Source: Nelumbo lutea (taxonomy: Eukaryota; Streptophyta; Magnoliopsida; Proteales; Nelumbonaceae). Taken from it: a stretch of DNA of 64,000 nucleotides. This document shows positions 1-12,164 of this stretch, one piece after another (the first letter of the stretch is position 1; every line of letters begins with the position of its first letter). A program made the position numbers and the translations under genes. The notes beneath the pieces are model-generated. The model saw only the letters and a list, made by a program, of their open reading frames with translations. It ran no database searches and was not told the DNA's origin. Where the stretch lies: the NCBI GenBank assembly GCA_022828595.1, contig JAKGHH010000001.1:71792401-71856400 (forward strand), read 5' to 3'.

Positions 1-612
1 GTGAATTCCCTTTCACCACCAGATTAATGAATAACAGTTATTGCTATAATGAATAGTTCTCATGGATACTGGTTGCAGTAATCTCTTGAGACAAGAAGCA
101 TGAAGTATAGGACATCGGTGCCATGGGTTTGAATCTTAGCTTGATTACATCTATTTATCACATGGATGCTTCCTTTACCATTTGTAATATGTTGGTTTTG
201 GTGTTCCATGAAGTAATGGATGCTGTAAGATTAAACCACTTAGGTGGGGGCATAACTTTAATTTTGATTTCTTGATAAAGTCAAGATCTTAGTCATATAA
301 TGGAGCAGCAACTTTACTTTTCTTTTCATTTTTAGGGAGGTGTATGCCAGATGCTGTCATTTCTCATGAACAAAAAATAATGTCACCATACCTCTTGTAC
401 AACTCCATAAAAATGTAAAGAGCATGTTTCTCTTCTTGTGATTTCTCAAACCTCATCCAACTAAATTAGCCCCATAATATAAATCAATAATGAAATTCCT
501 TCTTAAACTTTCTTTTTTTCTATTAAGTTTCAGTTCTTACCAAAATTTTTGCATTATTCATAAGAAAATATCGATAGTTTGAGTTCTGCTGAATTTTCCA
601 GACCTGTTTCAG
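1..612 (+). other. Intron of the fimbrin gene (left part outside window)
   Basis: No coding exon is visible here. The stretch is T-rich and ends in a pyrimidine tract and AG at 611-612, directly before the fimbrin exon. It is read as the tail of an intron whose donor lies to the left of the window. Confidence 0.7.
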
Positions 613-1758
613 CTTTTTTATGGCAGTTGATGAGATTCAATATCCTCCAACTCCTCAAAAACTTGAAAATCCACTCCCAAGGAAAGGAGATAACAGATGC
701 AGATATTCTAAATTGGGCAAATGCAAAGGTGAAGAGCAGTGGTAGAAGTTCACAGATGGAAAGCTTCAAGGTACCTAAGCCTTTTCTATTATTACCTATC
801 AAATCTTAAACCTTGGTAGACTTCATCAGAATTACTTTCTTCTTCAGGATAAGAACCTTTCAAATGGAAAATTCTTCCTTGAGCTTCTTAGTGCTGTAGA
901 GCCAAGGGTTGTCAACTGGAAGCTTGTTACAAAGGGTGAAAGTGGTATGTTTCCTCGCAGTCACAAGAATGAATTCCATCATTAGAAGTTCTGATCCTAT
1001 TATTTATCTGTCATCTTATCTCAGTTTCACAAAAATTTGGGTGGGGACGGGGGAGGGGGTGTTGCACCAATATTCACATCTTTGAGATTTTCATAGCTGA
1101 TAAAGTAGGAATTATTTACCATGTATAAATTTATACGGATGTGGTAGAATGGGATTTTAGTGGATTAGTAGAAAAGGAGTCGCATGTCTTACTTCTGATA
1201 TTGAAATGGCAGATGAGGACAAGAAGATGAATGCAACATATATAATCACTGTTGCACGAAAGCTTGGGTGTTCCATTTTCTTGTTGCCTGAGGATATCAT
1301 GGAGGTAAGATCATTATGTTTGGTATTACATAGTTCACATTACAGGGTAATCAGGAATAGGGACAGATCAGGGTGCAAGTGAGGTCCACTGACCATCTCA
1401 CAAGAAAGCCTGTGGTTCAACGTGTACCATGGATAAAGAACTAGAAATAATATAATTAAAGAGGCTGCCGTGATCCGTGATCCTTCAATCTTCCGTACAG
1501 GAATTCTTTTTCTTTTCTTCTATTATTCTGATCATTGAAAAGATGCTATCGTCTGGAATTAATTATAAGTTCATGTTATGACAGGTAAACCAGAAGATGA
1601 TCCTCACTCTAACAGCGGGCATAATGTACTGGAGCCTGCAGAACGCACAGTCATCTCAATCTGTTGAAGATGGAAATGATGGAGCAGGTGAAGCCATGGA
1701 AAATGGAGCCTCAGACACAGCTACAGCTGAAAATGAGGGCACTGCCACTGAGGAATAA
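613..1758 (+). CDS. FIM: Fimbrin/plastin, C-terminal four exons (partial gene)
   Basis: Fimbrins are cytosolic actin-bundling proteins with four calponin-homology (CH) domains in two actin-binding units. The window holds the end of the gene. Exons, with the reading frame kept across each GT-AG junction: 613-770 (FLWQLMR, then [14 protein letters not shown]), 848-944 ([20 protein letters not shown]), 1213-1304 ([20 protein letters not shown]) and 1585-1758 ([19 protein letters not shown], then an acidic tail ending at TAA 1756-1758). These match the fourth CH domain of plant fimbrins almost residue for residue. The first codon of exon 613 is split, its first base coming from the preceding exon off the left edge. 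The tail after the CH domain is rich in E, S, A and G, and is short (about 40 residues), as is variable in plant fimbrins. No frameshift or stop is seen, so the gene is probably functional. Identification is by recalled family sequence, not by a search. Confidence 0.93.
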
Positions 1759-1908
1759 TGACCCACGAAAATGAGAAAGAGTCGCTGTATATCCGTCGAC
1801 CGTCTCCCTTTTATTTGGATAAAAGATGTAGTCCTGCTTTTTTTCTCTTGTGTAATTAGAATTTTGTCATTGTCTAAGTGTATTCTTTGGTCAGTCATGG
1901 TGAATAAA
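1759..1908 (+). other. Fimbrin 3' UTR with poly(A) signal
   Basis: Short 3' untranslated region after the fimbrin stop. An AATAAA-type hexamer is at about 1903-1908. Confidence 0.6.
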
Positions 1909-3250
1909 TGTGGGAACAAGTAGCTCATGCAGCCTTTCTTTGTGTTGGTGGTGGTTGTATGATGTAAGCAAGGCTTGGCTTAAGGCAAGCCAACCAGTCT
2001 ATATAATAATTAAACTATTCTTTGAACATGTATTGTATGGTTAGCGTTCCGGATCGGATCCATTTCGTTTGAACTCCAAGGGTTTTCTCCTTCAAGAATC
2101 GAGATGCGACATGTTATGTTTTACTTGCATTAGCAGAACCTTTAACAGGCAAGATGTCGTCATTTATTTTCTTGGCTAAAAAGCTAAAACCAGAAAACAA
2201 AAGTAAAAAAATCTCTTGCATTTAAATCTTATCTTCTACTTCAAAAAGCCCTCTGTACTTTACAGATGAACGATGGCAGTCTGACTTTCAGACATCTCTC
2301 TCACTCAGAAGTTGATTATTTCATCATTTGAGAAGCCCGCCAGCACCCATTTATGGTACTCATTCATTGAAGAAAATGATAACTTGAAAAACAGAAAAAT
2401 ATTGAATTTCAGTTTTCAGATGGGTTATTTGTCAGTAAGAGTGACAATACTTCAAACATGTATGCACATGTAGGCGAGAAAAAATGAAAAAACAAAACGT
2501 GTGCATGCACGCAGAGAGAGAGAGATGCCACTAACTAAGATGGTAGGCCCTGGGTCAATTGGATTGAACATTGAAAGTGCATATGCATGTAACCAATAAG
2601 GAATAGGCATTATCTGAGCCCCTTGATATATACCAATAAATCTTCAATGCTGTGGATTCTATAAATTTTTAAAGGTAAAGCAGTTCTATTGTTGATATTT
2701 GATATTTTCTCCTTTAATGCTTTGTTGGTGTAAGCCTTTGTCCTGTCCAATGTTTTCTTTTTTTTTTTTTTTGTGGTCCTGTCCTATGTTAAAAGCTCGG
2801 GTTTGGATACCCGCAAAGTGTTCTCAGCTTGACAGTACATCTTTTTATCAGTAACAGTGATCAAATTTTATTAAGCAAATAGATGGAAACGATGATTCCA
2901 AACATTTCAAGGTGTTTGTATTTTGAAATGGAGGGATAATACAATACAGTAAATAAACAGATACAGCTACACACAGAAAACCAGCAAACTAGCTAGACAA
3001 GCCCAAAAAGGAAATATGATATAAAGTATTAAGGATCGCCCAAAAAGGAAATATAACATGAAGTATTAGGGATCTAAGTATGTTTGGAGGTCAAGTATTG
3101 ACCCATATTTTTCATGCTCTGACCCAGATTATATAAACATCGCAACCACAAGATCTTTTCTAATAAGTAAATAATGAATTAAAATGATGTTTTCTGATTT
3201 CATTTTAATGATCTTATTCTGATCCATACTTGCATGTATTCATCTTCTCA
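1909..3250. other. Intergenic, no gene seen
   Basis: AT-rich spacer between the fimbrin 3' end and the BTB relic. It holds a short GA microsatellite near 2515-2525 and a T tract near 2758-2772. No reading frame of recognisable character on either strand. Confidence 0.6.
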
Positions 3251-3263
3251 AAGGCTTCCATTC

Positions 3264-3905
3264 TTAAACCGTGTTCCTCGAGAAATGGAAGTCCATCATG
3301 AGCAGAGCAGGTGAACCATCTTTCCCTTCAATTCTGTCATATGAGATGTATAACCTTGCTTTGAAGTATTCTGAAGGTGATGCCAATACTACCTGATGAC
3401 AGCGAAAAATCTTTTTACCAACTTTAAGTTTTCCAAAGTCTTCTTCCATATTGAAATTGAGATGAGAAATTTGAAGAATTCGGTGCAATGCAGCAGGAAG
3501 GCCGAAGGCGATCTTTATTCTTGTTCCCGAAAGGGACAGTCCCTAAGGCTGTGTTTGATAGCAGTACAATTTTATTTGTACTACTACAAATGCATGGGAG
3601 TGCAAATTTAAAAAATGCAAATTCTCGTTTAATTTTGTTTTATTCTGCTTCATGTCTTCATTTACTTCAATCGTATTACAATCAAACAAAATAAACTAAA
3701 ATTTAAAACAAAATAGGTTAGAATTTACACTCAAATCATTTGCACTGCCATGGTTTTGCATCAGTGCAAATTTATTTGCATTGTAATCAAACACAACCTT
3801 TCTGGGAATTATCCACACCTCGCACAATGCTTTATACTTATATTCAACATATTTTTGGTGAATCAATTCCTTGTCGAGGGCCTTCTGTAACCCTTCATCC
3901 ACCGC
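3264..3905 (-). pseudogene. BTB/POZ-like domain relic, split by a MITE
   Basis: On the - strand the segment 3264-3545 reads KIFRCHQVVLASPSEYFKAR, which fits the core of a BTB/POZ fold (the xxFxxHxxVLAxxSxYF pattern). It is preceded by a helical stretch with ALHRILQISHLNF. A second - strand piece at 3800-3905 (LQKALDKELIHQKYVEYKYK, then ALCEVW) may be the same gene further upstream. The 251-bp MITE at 3548-3798 sits between them and breaks the frame. Neither piece has a start codon context or a full domain. BTB proteins commonly serve as substrate adaptors of cullin-3 ubiquitin ligases, but nothing here shows a target. The relic call is firm; the family call is moderate. Confidence 0.45.
3548..3798. 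mobile_element. Tourist-like MITE (PIF/Harbinger type)
   Basis: Terminal inverted repeats GGCTGTGTTTGAT (left) and the complement of ATCAAACACAACC (right), followed inward by longer imperfect complementarity. About 250 bp, non-coding, AT-rich. The left flank is TAA; the right flank is TTT, so the 3-bp target duplication is imperfect. A related copy lies at about 9,897-10,148. Confidence 0.75.
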
Positions 3906-4137
3906 AATCTCAAGTCTTCAGAATCAGAAGAAATGGATGAGGCTGTACATGGATGCATGTACTTCTAATTCTTTAATAGATTCTCGCATTCTCTCATTAG
4001 TTTCTGTAGATTACTCCTGTAGTGACTCTTTCTTATTAACTCTTATATTTGAGTGTGAGGTAACTTTTCAAATTTAAACTCAGATAATCACTCTTGATTT
4101 TTCTCATTAACTCTTGTGTTCAACCATTTACCCCTAA

Positions 4138-4341
4138 GGCTCAGTTTAGAAGGAGTATAAATACAAATTTGTAAAGTGCAAAACAATATATTTTATATTA
4201 TTTTGTATGAATTTGCACTGTACATATTTGTATTTGTAAGTACAAATGCAAATATATAGAGTGCAAAACTTTATATTTTGTATTATTTTGCATGTATTTG
4301 CTAAATACATAATTGTATTTATACTCTTTCCAAACTGAGCC
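4138..4341. mobile_element. Tourist-like MITE with TAA target duplication
   Basis: Begins GGCTCAGTTT and ends AAACTGAGCC, with near-perfect complementarity extending about 30 bp inward. It is flanked on both sides by TAA (4135-4137 and 4342-4344), the target duplication expected for PIF/Harbinger MITEs. No coding capacity. The sequence around 10,154 starts with the same terminus. Confidence 0.85.
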
Positions 4342-4344
4342 TAA

Positions 4345-5354
4345 TTAATTTTTTTGTTTAATTTTAAATCAACCAGCTGATGGTGACTCAGTCAGGGGTG
4401 TTCAAATTTGGCTATCGAACTGAAAAAACCAAATTGAACCAAACAAAATAAGCTAATTCAGTTGGGGTTTTTTATTCTGTTTCACATCTGATGGGCTTGT
4501 CTAAACAAGCCCATCGGTTAGTACTTGGGCTATTGGTCTAAAAAAGGGACGACACTTTATTTTTGGGTTTAGAATTAGATGTGTATTTTGATTTGCTTTC
4601 TTTAGGCCCATAATTCCAAAGATAATATATGTGGGCTCATGTACTGAATTTAAGTGCTAAAAGCCCATCAAAAAGGGCCCAAACTGATTTAAATTCAGTT
4701 CGGTTTGGTTTATGAAAACGGTCAAACCGAAACGAGGTAGGTTTCAAATTATATCCAAATCGAACCGTTTTTTTTTTCTTAAAATTAATATATATGTTTT
4801 AAGATTTATTTGAGTTTTCCAGTGCATCTAAAATGTATTGTTGACTTGTTGTATGTCTCTTAAAATTGCGTACCAGGCTGCATTAATTAAAAAAAAAAAG
4901 AAAAGATACATAGATGCATCGTCATTGAGATTTGAGCAATTTGCAGGGAGATTGAAGGGAATGCCACAGATCCTGGGTTTGTCGCAATTTTTATGCAGAG
5001 GAGCTTCGTGAACCTTTTGATCCGGACTTAAAGAACAAGTGTGGTTTGAGCGCTTCTGCACAAACGAGTCTAGCACAGAAGGAACCATCTGCTTCACGTT
5101 TTGAGATGAACTCCGGTTACAGAGCGGAAGGCATCACCACAAGTCCACAACCCTCGTTCGGAATTTGAAAAGAAACTGTTACATTCTCAACGTTCAAATT
5201 TTACATTCGCCTCTCTTCTCTTCTCTGGAATCTGGATGGAAAATTTCTTGCTTTCCATTCCTCCCCTAAAGAGGTGGCAGTGGCTGACCTTGGCTGTGGT
5301 GTTTTGAGGTTGATCCATTACGTGATTACTATGTTATTTTCAGCTAGTTATTTG
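4345..5354. other. Spacer between MITE and TBC gene, degenerate repeat
   Basis: 4395-4770 is rich in direct and inverted copies of AAACCGAA/TTCGGTTT-like words and begins CAGGGGTGTTCAAATTTGG, like the terminus of a hAT-type element; I could not find its matching right end. 4890-5350 shows no recognisable gene. The last part of the interval is the 3' UTR of the TBC gene. Confidence 0.4.
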
Positions 5355-8135
5355 TCATCCATCTTTTGAACGATTTAGCCGTCTCAGTCTCTGATCAAGC
5401 TCTGCCATAACTACAGACTTCTGCTTCTTCCGTTGCTTTGTTATAGCGTTGGTTGTCATTGATCCAATCTTATCAAAAGCCACCTGTAAGGATGATTTGA
5501 AATCAACAACTTGACCAATAAAATTGTAAATTTTGAGATCAAATAAGATGAATCAGAAGATGCGTATGTCCTGGTCCCCTTAATTCTTGAGAAAAGCATT
5601 TTTGCTTACTGTCAACAATTCATCTGGATTATAGAGATGATGGATTGTCCTCTGTATGATACTAAGCACATCGCCAATCTGATTGGTTAACAACAACTCC
5701 TCTTCCTTCATCTGCAACCACAAGAACAGCTTAAACAACCTCTTCCTGTTAACTTCAAAGAGTTTTGAACTGTAATTCTAAATCACAAAACAGAATTCAA
5801 TAGAAAAAAACACATTCTTGAAGATAGGTGAAGACAATGCCTCCATTCTCCTCTCCCCACAAAACAACAACAACAAAAGAAGAGAAAAAGAGAAAGATGA
5901 AGGGGTGAATCATAAATGTTACCTTGAAGATAGCCAAAGCTACATGAAACAAAACCTTAGCCCCCTCATTGAAAAGGACATCCCACACCCGCATGGTTGT
6001 CTGAAGAATCCAGCAAATGGAAAACAATTATATTAGTTCTGGGACATGCTTCAAGTATGATTCTCACTTTTTTCCAATGCAAAAAGAATAGAAAAGTTCC
6101 ATTGTTTTTCTAACCTCTGAGGGCAAGCTCTTAGAGAAGAGGCATAGGAACCACTCTATGGCAACAAGGGAGACATCAAACTCCAGAGCTTCCAAATGAG
6201 CAGCAATTCTGAATTGTTACAGTGAGATCCAGAAGAAAACCATTAACATTTAACATAATTGAAAACAAAAAATGAATAATTCTTAGTAAAAATATAGGAA
6301 GATGAGGATTACCTTGGGCACTTTTGAGTAAGCAGGTCTTTGAATACCCTATGCTCAATGTGGCAACCTGACAAGTTGTCTGTATAGCAGTCAGTGACGA
6401 GCACATCCTCCAATAGGACTGCAAGCATCCAAAATGCATCTTCTTCTGTTTTCATCACCAGCAACAATAATGCTGCCACATAATTTAAACCCTGCACCAA
6501 GGAAAATTCAAGCCTTAGTTATGATAACAGAGAACTAAGTTCATGTTAGGATCCAAAGAACCTGGAACTACCTGACAATATCCAACATTCGAATCCCGAA
6601 AAGAATACGCAACAAGGACTCGCCGGAGGGATGCATGACCCTCTGGAGTGTCCAACCATGGGTGACCAGGGAAAGTACGTGGTAGGTCCTGCATAGATTC
6701 AGCAGAAGAATCAAAAAATGTATTTCTTGCAAATTGTATCTCAAATTTCTGATTCAAACATTCAACCAAGTGATTCTTCATTTCAAAACTACGACCTAAT
6801 TATACTCCATTTGTGTAATCTGGATTCTGGAGTATACATATATTTGCAAAGATTTCTTGACCGAGATGACATGTACATCTGGAGTGAGCACTGGAGAATG
6901 TTTTATAAGATAGGTGGACAGAATCAGGAATGTATCTTGTCTCTTGAAAGATTCACATCTAACAGAACTCTGTCAGAACAGGATGAAAACAATATACTAC
7001 AGAGTATGTGCTTCACTTCTTAGGATCTGGTTGAATAAATATGCCAAAACATGAGCTAAATTTATTGGTGAACCATATTGGGTTTATGATTTTCTTTTCT
7101 AAAATTTAGCTCTAAGTCTTTATAGCAAGAAATAATAATTTTCTTGACGATTCTTCTTTTAAGTCAAGTCATGCATATAAACCCACTTTTACTACTAAAT
7201 TATATAATTACTACTGTATATACAAAACCAAAGGATCGAGATTTTTTTCTTTTTGACGCCATAAGGCCAAAAAAAGAAAAACGATTTTATCCCTGTGCTT
7301 CATTATGAGAATGAGAGATTACATAACTCTGAGCAGTCTCTATCAAGTGCAAATATTATGTGGCAAAAGTTCTGGTGCTCCTTGGTGAAATTTTCATAAC
7401 TGTTAGTTTTTCTCTTCCTAGTTCCTACTTTCAAGCTATTTTGGACTATAGGAATCTGGGTTCGAATTCCTCTATAAGCCATAACGTTTCTCCAAATTTC
7501 AAATGATAATATCTGGTAAAATTAGCAGAGGAATCCAAATTAAAAAATATTAAGTATGCATTTATATCATTCATAGTTTAATTCCTTTCTGCAGATTATT
7601 CATCTCTCAAAGTCATCTAACTCAAAACAGAAACCTAAGAACTTACATGATCGATCTGCCGGGTGGCATGTGTGACCCTCCCCTCAACAGCGTCGATCAA
7701 ATCACTGTAATAGCTCTCGGGCACCGTCGACCGCTTCTTTGCTGCCCCAGACACCGAAAACCAGACCTTAGGCCGTAGAACAGGCGGAATTCCCTTCCTG
7801 ATAAGCTTCTTCAGTGTAATTACGTTCGCGAGGAATGATAATTTAAGGGAGGAGACAGCAATGCCTTCAGAGATGGAGGAAATTCCAGGCAGCAAATACC
7901 AATTTGCTCCTTTTCTGGCCTCCAATTCCCACCAAACACGACCCTGCTGCCTCACCTTCTCTCTCACCGCGTTCAATACGTTCACATCGTCGACATTCCC
8001 TTCTACGGTAAACCCATAAAGATCTTGAAATTTGACAGTGATGTTCGCCCTCCTGGCATGGATGCTTGGCCTGTAATATGTCATTAGGGTTTGCAACTCC
8101 TGGGACATGACCCTTCTGGTTTCGTTTCTACACAT
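5355..8135 (-). CDS. TBC-domain Rab-GAP, complete seven-exon gene
   Basis: TBC (Tre2/Bub2/Cdc16) proteins stimulate GTP hydrolysis by Rab GTPases and so switch off steps of vesicle traffic. Coding exons in transcript order: 8135-7647, 6688-6572, 6491-6313, 6208-6115, 6000-5923, 5711-5610, 5483-5355 (stop TCA at 5355-5357 on the + strand). All junctions are GT-AG and keep the frame. The first exon starts MCRNETRRVMSQELQ and contains RRANITVKFQDLYGFTVEGN and RKGIPPVLRPKVW. The catalytic region follows: DLPRTFPGHPWLDTPEGHA (the arginine-finger motif xxDxxRTFP), then YSFRDSNVGYCQGLNYVAAL (the glutamine-finger motif YCQGxNYVAA). Both fingers are intact. It matches Arabidopsis At3g07890 and its orthologues throughout, including the C-terminal MAELDQRLRRLN. 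The start is chosen by alignment to that family and because it is the first ATG of the open frame. No damage is seen. Confidence 0.95.
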
Positions 8136-9896
8136 TTCTTACGGTTTAATAGATCGACCAACGAGAAGAAAAGAAGATGAGATGGATAAGACTGTCGTGG
8201 GTTGGAGAAGTTCGACGGGGAGTTGGATATTGTTAAATGGAAGAAAGTTTTGCAGTTTGAAGCATGGAAACTAAGAAACTTTCACTCCCTTGACGCTACG
8301 GAGAACCCCATTTTTATGAAAAAACAAAGAAAAAGGCTGAAAGTTTGAAATTTGATGAGATAGAACTTCGAAGTGAAAGAACAAACAAAACCCAGTTTTT
8401 TTTTTTTTTTTTCAGGCCAACAGAGTACAGAGTACAGAGTACAGACTATAGAGACGCTTTTTTTCCAGAAATTATAAAAATATAAACAAAAAGGGATTCC
8501 TGAGTTCGGGGAATTGTCTCAAGAACAATGTATTTGAAGAATAACAGACAATTTTTGAAGCCAAGAAAGAATAAATGATGGGTGTAAGCGACGAAAAAAA
8601 CCGGTTTCTTTTTGCAATCAGGCTTCAAATGCAAGAAGGCAAGATGAAAACCGGTAGTTTGAGATGTCAAACATTCATGGAGATTTCAATTTTGGGGATT
8701 GAAGTGGGATTCTGAGGGCCTCCAAGTTTTCTTCGATTGTTCTGTTTGCGTTGCAGAGCAGTGAACGTTGATGATGGCGGTGATGTTGGATGCGTAATGG
8801 ACACAATGATGCTCCTTCGGACAAACGTAGTGGTTTTAATTACCATAATGTCCTCAAATTCCGTTGAAATCCAGGTTAAGTCGGAGAGATTTTCGGCTCT
8901 GGCTGCTCAAAAAAAGCAAATAAAAGCATTTAATTGACAAAAATACCCTTGTATTGCATACGAACATTTAGTTGTAGTAGCTGTTGCGTAGTTGTTAAAA
9001 CAGAAGGTGAAGGACAAGCCAAAATAAGAGAAACGTTTGGGCCAGATCAATTCAGTTCTGCTATTGGCGCCTACTCCTTAGTTGGCTCAATGATGTCTTT
9101 GGCATTGTACTTAAGAGTTCAACCTGGAATGAGTTTTCATTTCTGTTGTTCGTAGTTAGCTTCATTGACCCACGCCTATTGGTTTGTCCATTTACCACGT
9201 CTCATCAGGTATTGGGCTGTTAATGGGTAGGGTCTATTTAAATGGACCCAATGGATCAAACTGATTATGAGAGTTTTGGTTCTATGATTTTTTTTTTCTT
9301 TTTTTCCGATAAATAATTGGATCGGGTCGGTTGTAGTTATTGCATGCTCTGAACCGATTCAATCAGACTCAGAGTTGGTTATTTATTAAATATATATAAT
9401 ACATTTTTTTTTATTTTCTTATAATGTTTATCGCATTTTATGTTTGAAATGATGAATTTAATAGATTATGTTAGTTAAGAATTATTAACTTGTTAATATA
9501 TAAAAAATTTAGTATTTCTCTATCAATTATATTAAAGTTATATATCATATTTCAAATTTTATGTTATTATTTAAATAAAAATATATATAATTTTCAGTAT
9601 AATCAGATCTATCGGATCTGGATTTGATAGACTTGACTAACCCAAACCCGACCTGTTGACATCCGTAATCAGGTACAAAACATTCTGTATTGCTTTTTGT
9701 CTTGGTGTTTTTTTTATGTGAAAGTCAACTTGTGAAGAATTATTATTCAAATGTTTTCTACCCAGGGGTGTTGTGTTGTATGGGTGTTTTCTCCTATGTG
9801 CTACCTCATGATGCCTAGTGGTGCTAATGTATAATAAATAATGAAAAACAAATCTTAAGTTTCACACTGATTTATTTTTCTAGCAAATGCAACATG
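8136..9896. other. TBC gene 5' region and spacer
   Basis: 8136 to roughly 8450 would hold the 5' UTR and promoter of the - strand TBC gene; no clear TATA element stands out. 9180-9660 is a low-complexity repeat with ATTGGATCGGGTCGG-like words and an AT-rich middle, resembling a decayed MITE. No coding sequence recognised. Confidence 0.4.
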
Positions 9897-10148
9897 GGCA
9901 GTGTTTGGTTGCAGTGCAAATGCACAACTATGATAACACAAATATGATTTCTGTGCAAATTTTAATTTATTTTTGTTTTAAGTTTTGCCTTATTTTATTT
10001 GATGACAGTATAAATGAAGTAAAATAAAATCTGAAACAGAATGAAGTAAAAACCAAAACAATATTAAATCAGAATTTACATTCTTTTCATTTGCATTCCA
10101 ATAAATTTGTATTAGTGCAAATAAGATTATACTGCTACCAAATATGAC
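9897..10148. mobile_element. Tourist-like MITE, relative of the 3.5-kb copy
   Basis: Left end GGCAGTGTTTGGTTGCAGTG, right end complementary (CACTGCTACCAAATATGAC-like). The interior resembles the MITE at 3548-3798, including runs of GTGCAAAT. It abuts the next MITE at 10,154. Confidence 0.65.
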
Positions 10149-10153
10149 AATAA

Positions 10154-10709
10154 GTTCAGTTTGGAAGGAGTATAAATACAAATATATAAAGTGCAGAATC
10201 TTGTATTTTTAACGTTAAAATGCAAGAATTCATTCATAACACTCAATACAATCAGAAACAATCGAGCGCTGGAGAAAAGGACACTCGGACCAGGTACAAA
10301 GTCGAGAGATAGAAGTTGCATGTGTTGCTCGCTTATGGACGACCTTGTTACAACATTTCTTAGTAATTGGGAGAGCTCTTGGACTAAACCTCCTCTGGGC
10401 TGGCTGAAGATTAACTTTGGTGGTGCTATGGTTTTATCTCAGACTGGTGCTGGTGTGATCATAAGGAATCATGAGGGAGCTCTTCTTGTTGTTCCATCTA
10501 TATTAATCTTGTTTCTTGCACCCCTGGAGTGTGAAGCCTTGGCCCTTTTGGAAGCCTTGAAATTAGCAGCTGATTTGAATCTGGATTTTTTTATTTTTGA
10601 GGGAGATGTTCAAATAATCATTAATTCTCTGTTTTTTAATGGCAAAATCTTGTATTTTGTATATATTTGCATTATACATATTTATATTTGTACTAATTTA
10701 GAGAGATAA
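10154..10709 (+). mobile_element. MITE sequence flanking an RNase H-like fragment
   Basis: The left part (10154-10230) has the terminus and interior of the MITE family seen at 4138-4341 (TTCAGTTTGGAAGGAGTATA), preceded by TAA. The right part (about 10641-10690) matches the interior of the same family's other half (GCAAAATCTTGTATTTTGTA). Between them lies about 400 bp of foreign, partly coding sequence. The true right terminus is eroded. Confidence 0.5.
10320..10640 (+). pseudogene. RNase H-like (reverse-transcriptase-associated) fragment
   Basis: Part of an open frame running 10191-10709. It contains PPLGWLKINFGGA, GAGVIIRNHEGALL, then ECEALALLEALKLAADLNLD and EGDVQIIINSL. This is the order of the plant RNase H-like domain (RVT_3): the first acidic position in KINFDGA (here Gly-Gly, so the Asp is lost), the Glu in ECEAL and the Asp in EGD. 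Such domains occur in plant LINE elements and in free-standing RNase H-like genes. The lack of the first catalytic Asp, of a start context and of the C-terminal part argues for a dead fragment. Confidence 0.65.
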
Positions 10710-11880
10710 GTACAAATAATAGTATAGTACAATCATAGTTATTAATGCATTTTGAGGAAATGTTCTAAAAAGAGCTTTTTCTAAGGATAATTTGGTAATT
10801 TTGTAGTTATTTAAACGCGGTTTTTAGATGGGCCATTAGGTAATTTGAAATACGATAAAAAAAAAAGAGAAGAAAAAGTTTGTGTAATGACGCACGTAGA
10901 GATGATCGTCCCGAGCGGTGGTGCTGGTGCAATAACCAGAACGGTAAGAGAGAGCGAGTGAGCGAGTCGTATGGCACGTGAGACCGAGACCGAGAGTGTG
11001 AAATAAACAGCTTGAGAAGGAAACAAAAATCAATGAATCTACGAATTGATTGGTTGGTTGGTTGTGATCTTGTGTTGCAGAGAATGAGAGATGGACTAAG
11101 GATTATCATACAAGGGATGTCAGATAGAATTATCCTTATATGGTACTGTGAGTAAGCGATCGTCCCCACTTCGGTGATCTGTCGTGATTTCATGTCTGGA
11201 TCTAGCGGCTAAATGCCAATGGACACAATTTTTGTGGGCCAGGCCCATATAGACGAGTGAAATGTGAAGACGTGAAGTGAAAGCTAATGTACACAATGTA
11301 CGGGGGGTGTATTTGGATGTGATCATAGGGATAAGATTTGAATTAAAATGAATTGTCTATTTTCTTCATATGCTAAAACCCTTGTTTTTTTTTTTTCAGC
11401 GGAGGGGGGAAGGTGTCATTCCACCAAAGATGGAAATCAAAATCCCATTCCACCCGACCAAGTAAGTGAAATTAGAATGGTTCGTCTTATAATTCCCCCT
11501 TCAGATCCCTATTTATTTCTATGTATGTACTAACAATTTCAATGCCAATTAATATTAAAATTGTTAATACATACATAGAAATAATAACCGTTGAAATTTT
11601 TGAAGATCGATAATCAAAATAATAAATTGAAGATAAGAAATTTCGAACCATAATCATTTATTTACAACAACAACTAATTAACCGAGATTTCTTTTTGTCT
11701 TTTCTCATATTAAGGCATGCATGGCATGACTTCAGCCTTCAGCTATGACTAACCAATTCAATTCGGCCGCATCACTTGTATTAACACCCTAAAGACATGG
11801 CAACGTCGCTGAATTTTCTTGGGTAGTTGTAGCTTCAGACTATGACTTGGTCGTAGACAATGATACTCTTAAAAGTTAAA
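10710..11880. other. Intergenic, no gene seen
   Basis: Mixed-composition spacer. A run of purines and short repeats near 10,860-10,990 gives several overlapping open frames on the - strand, none with family character. Confidence 0.4.
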
Positions 11881-12164
11881 ACATGACTAAATTAGGCCAC
11901 GTTTGGAAGTGTTTATGTTAAAAATAAGTGTTTATTTAAATAAGTATTTATTTGTATTTGGCATCTAATTTTTTAAGTGCGTATTTTAAAAAATAAGCAC
12001 TTAAATTAGTATTTTTTATTATTTTGTCTTTCATTTTCTTTTAAATTTTACAAAAACACTTTTATGAAAGTACTTTTATAGAAAATACTTTTATAAAAAC
12101 ACTTTTACAAACATACTTTTATAAGAGTATTTTTGTGAAAGCACTTTTTTTGGAAGTACTGGTT

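Noticed and set aside
6718..7023. 101-codon open frame on the + strand
   Set aside because: It lies in the first intron of the - strand TBC gene, overlaps an exon edge, has no family character and no composition signal.
7635..8135. Longer first exon of the TBC gene reading past 7,647
   Set aside because: The frame continues only four codons into the intron; GTAAG at the boundary and family alignment place the donor at 7,646.
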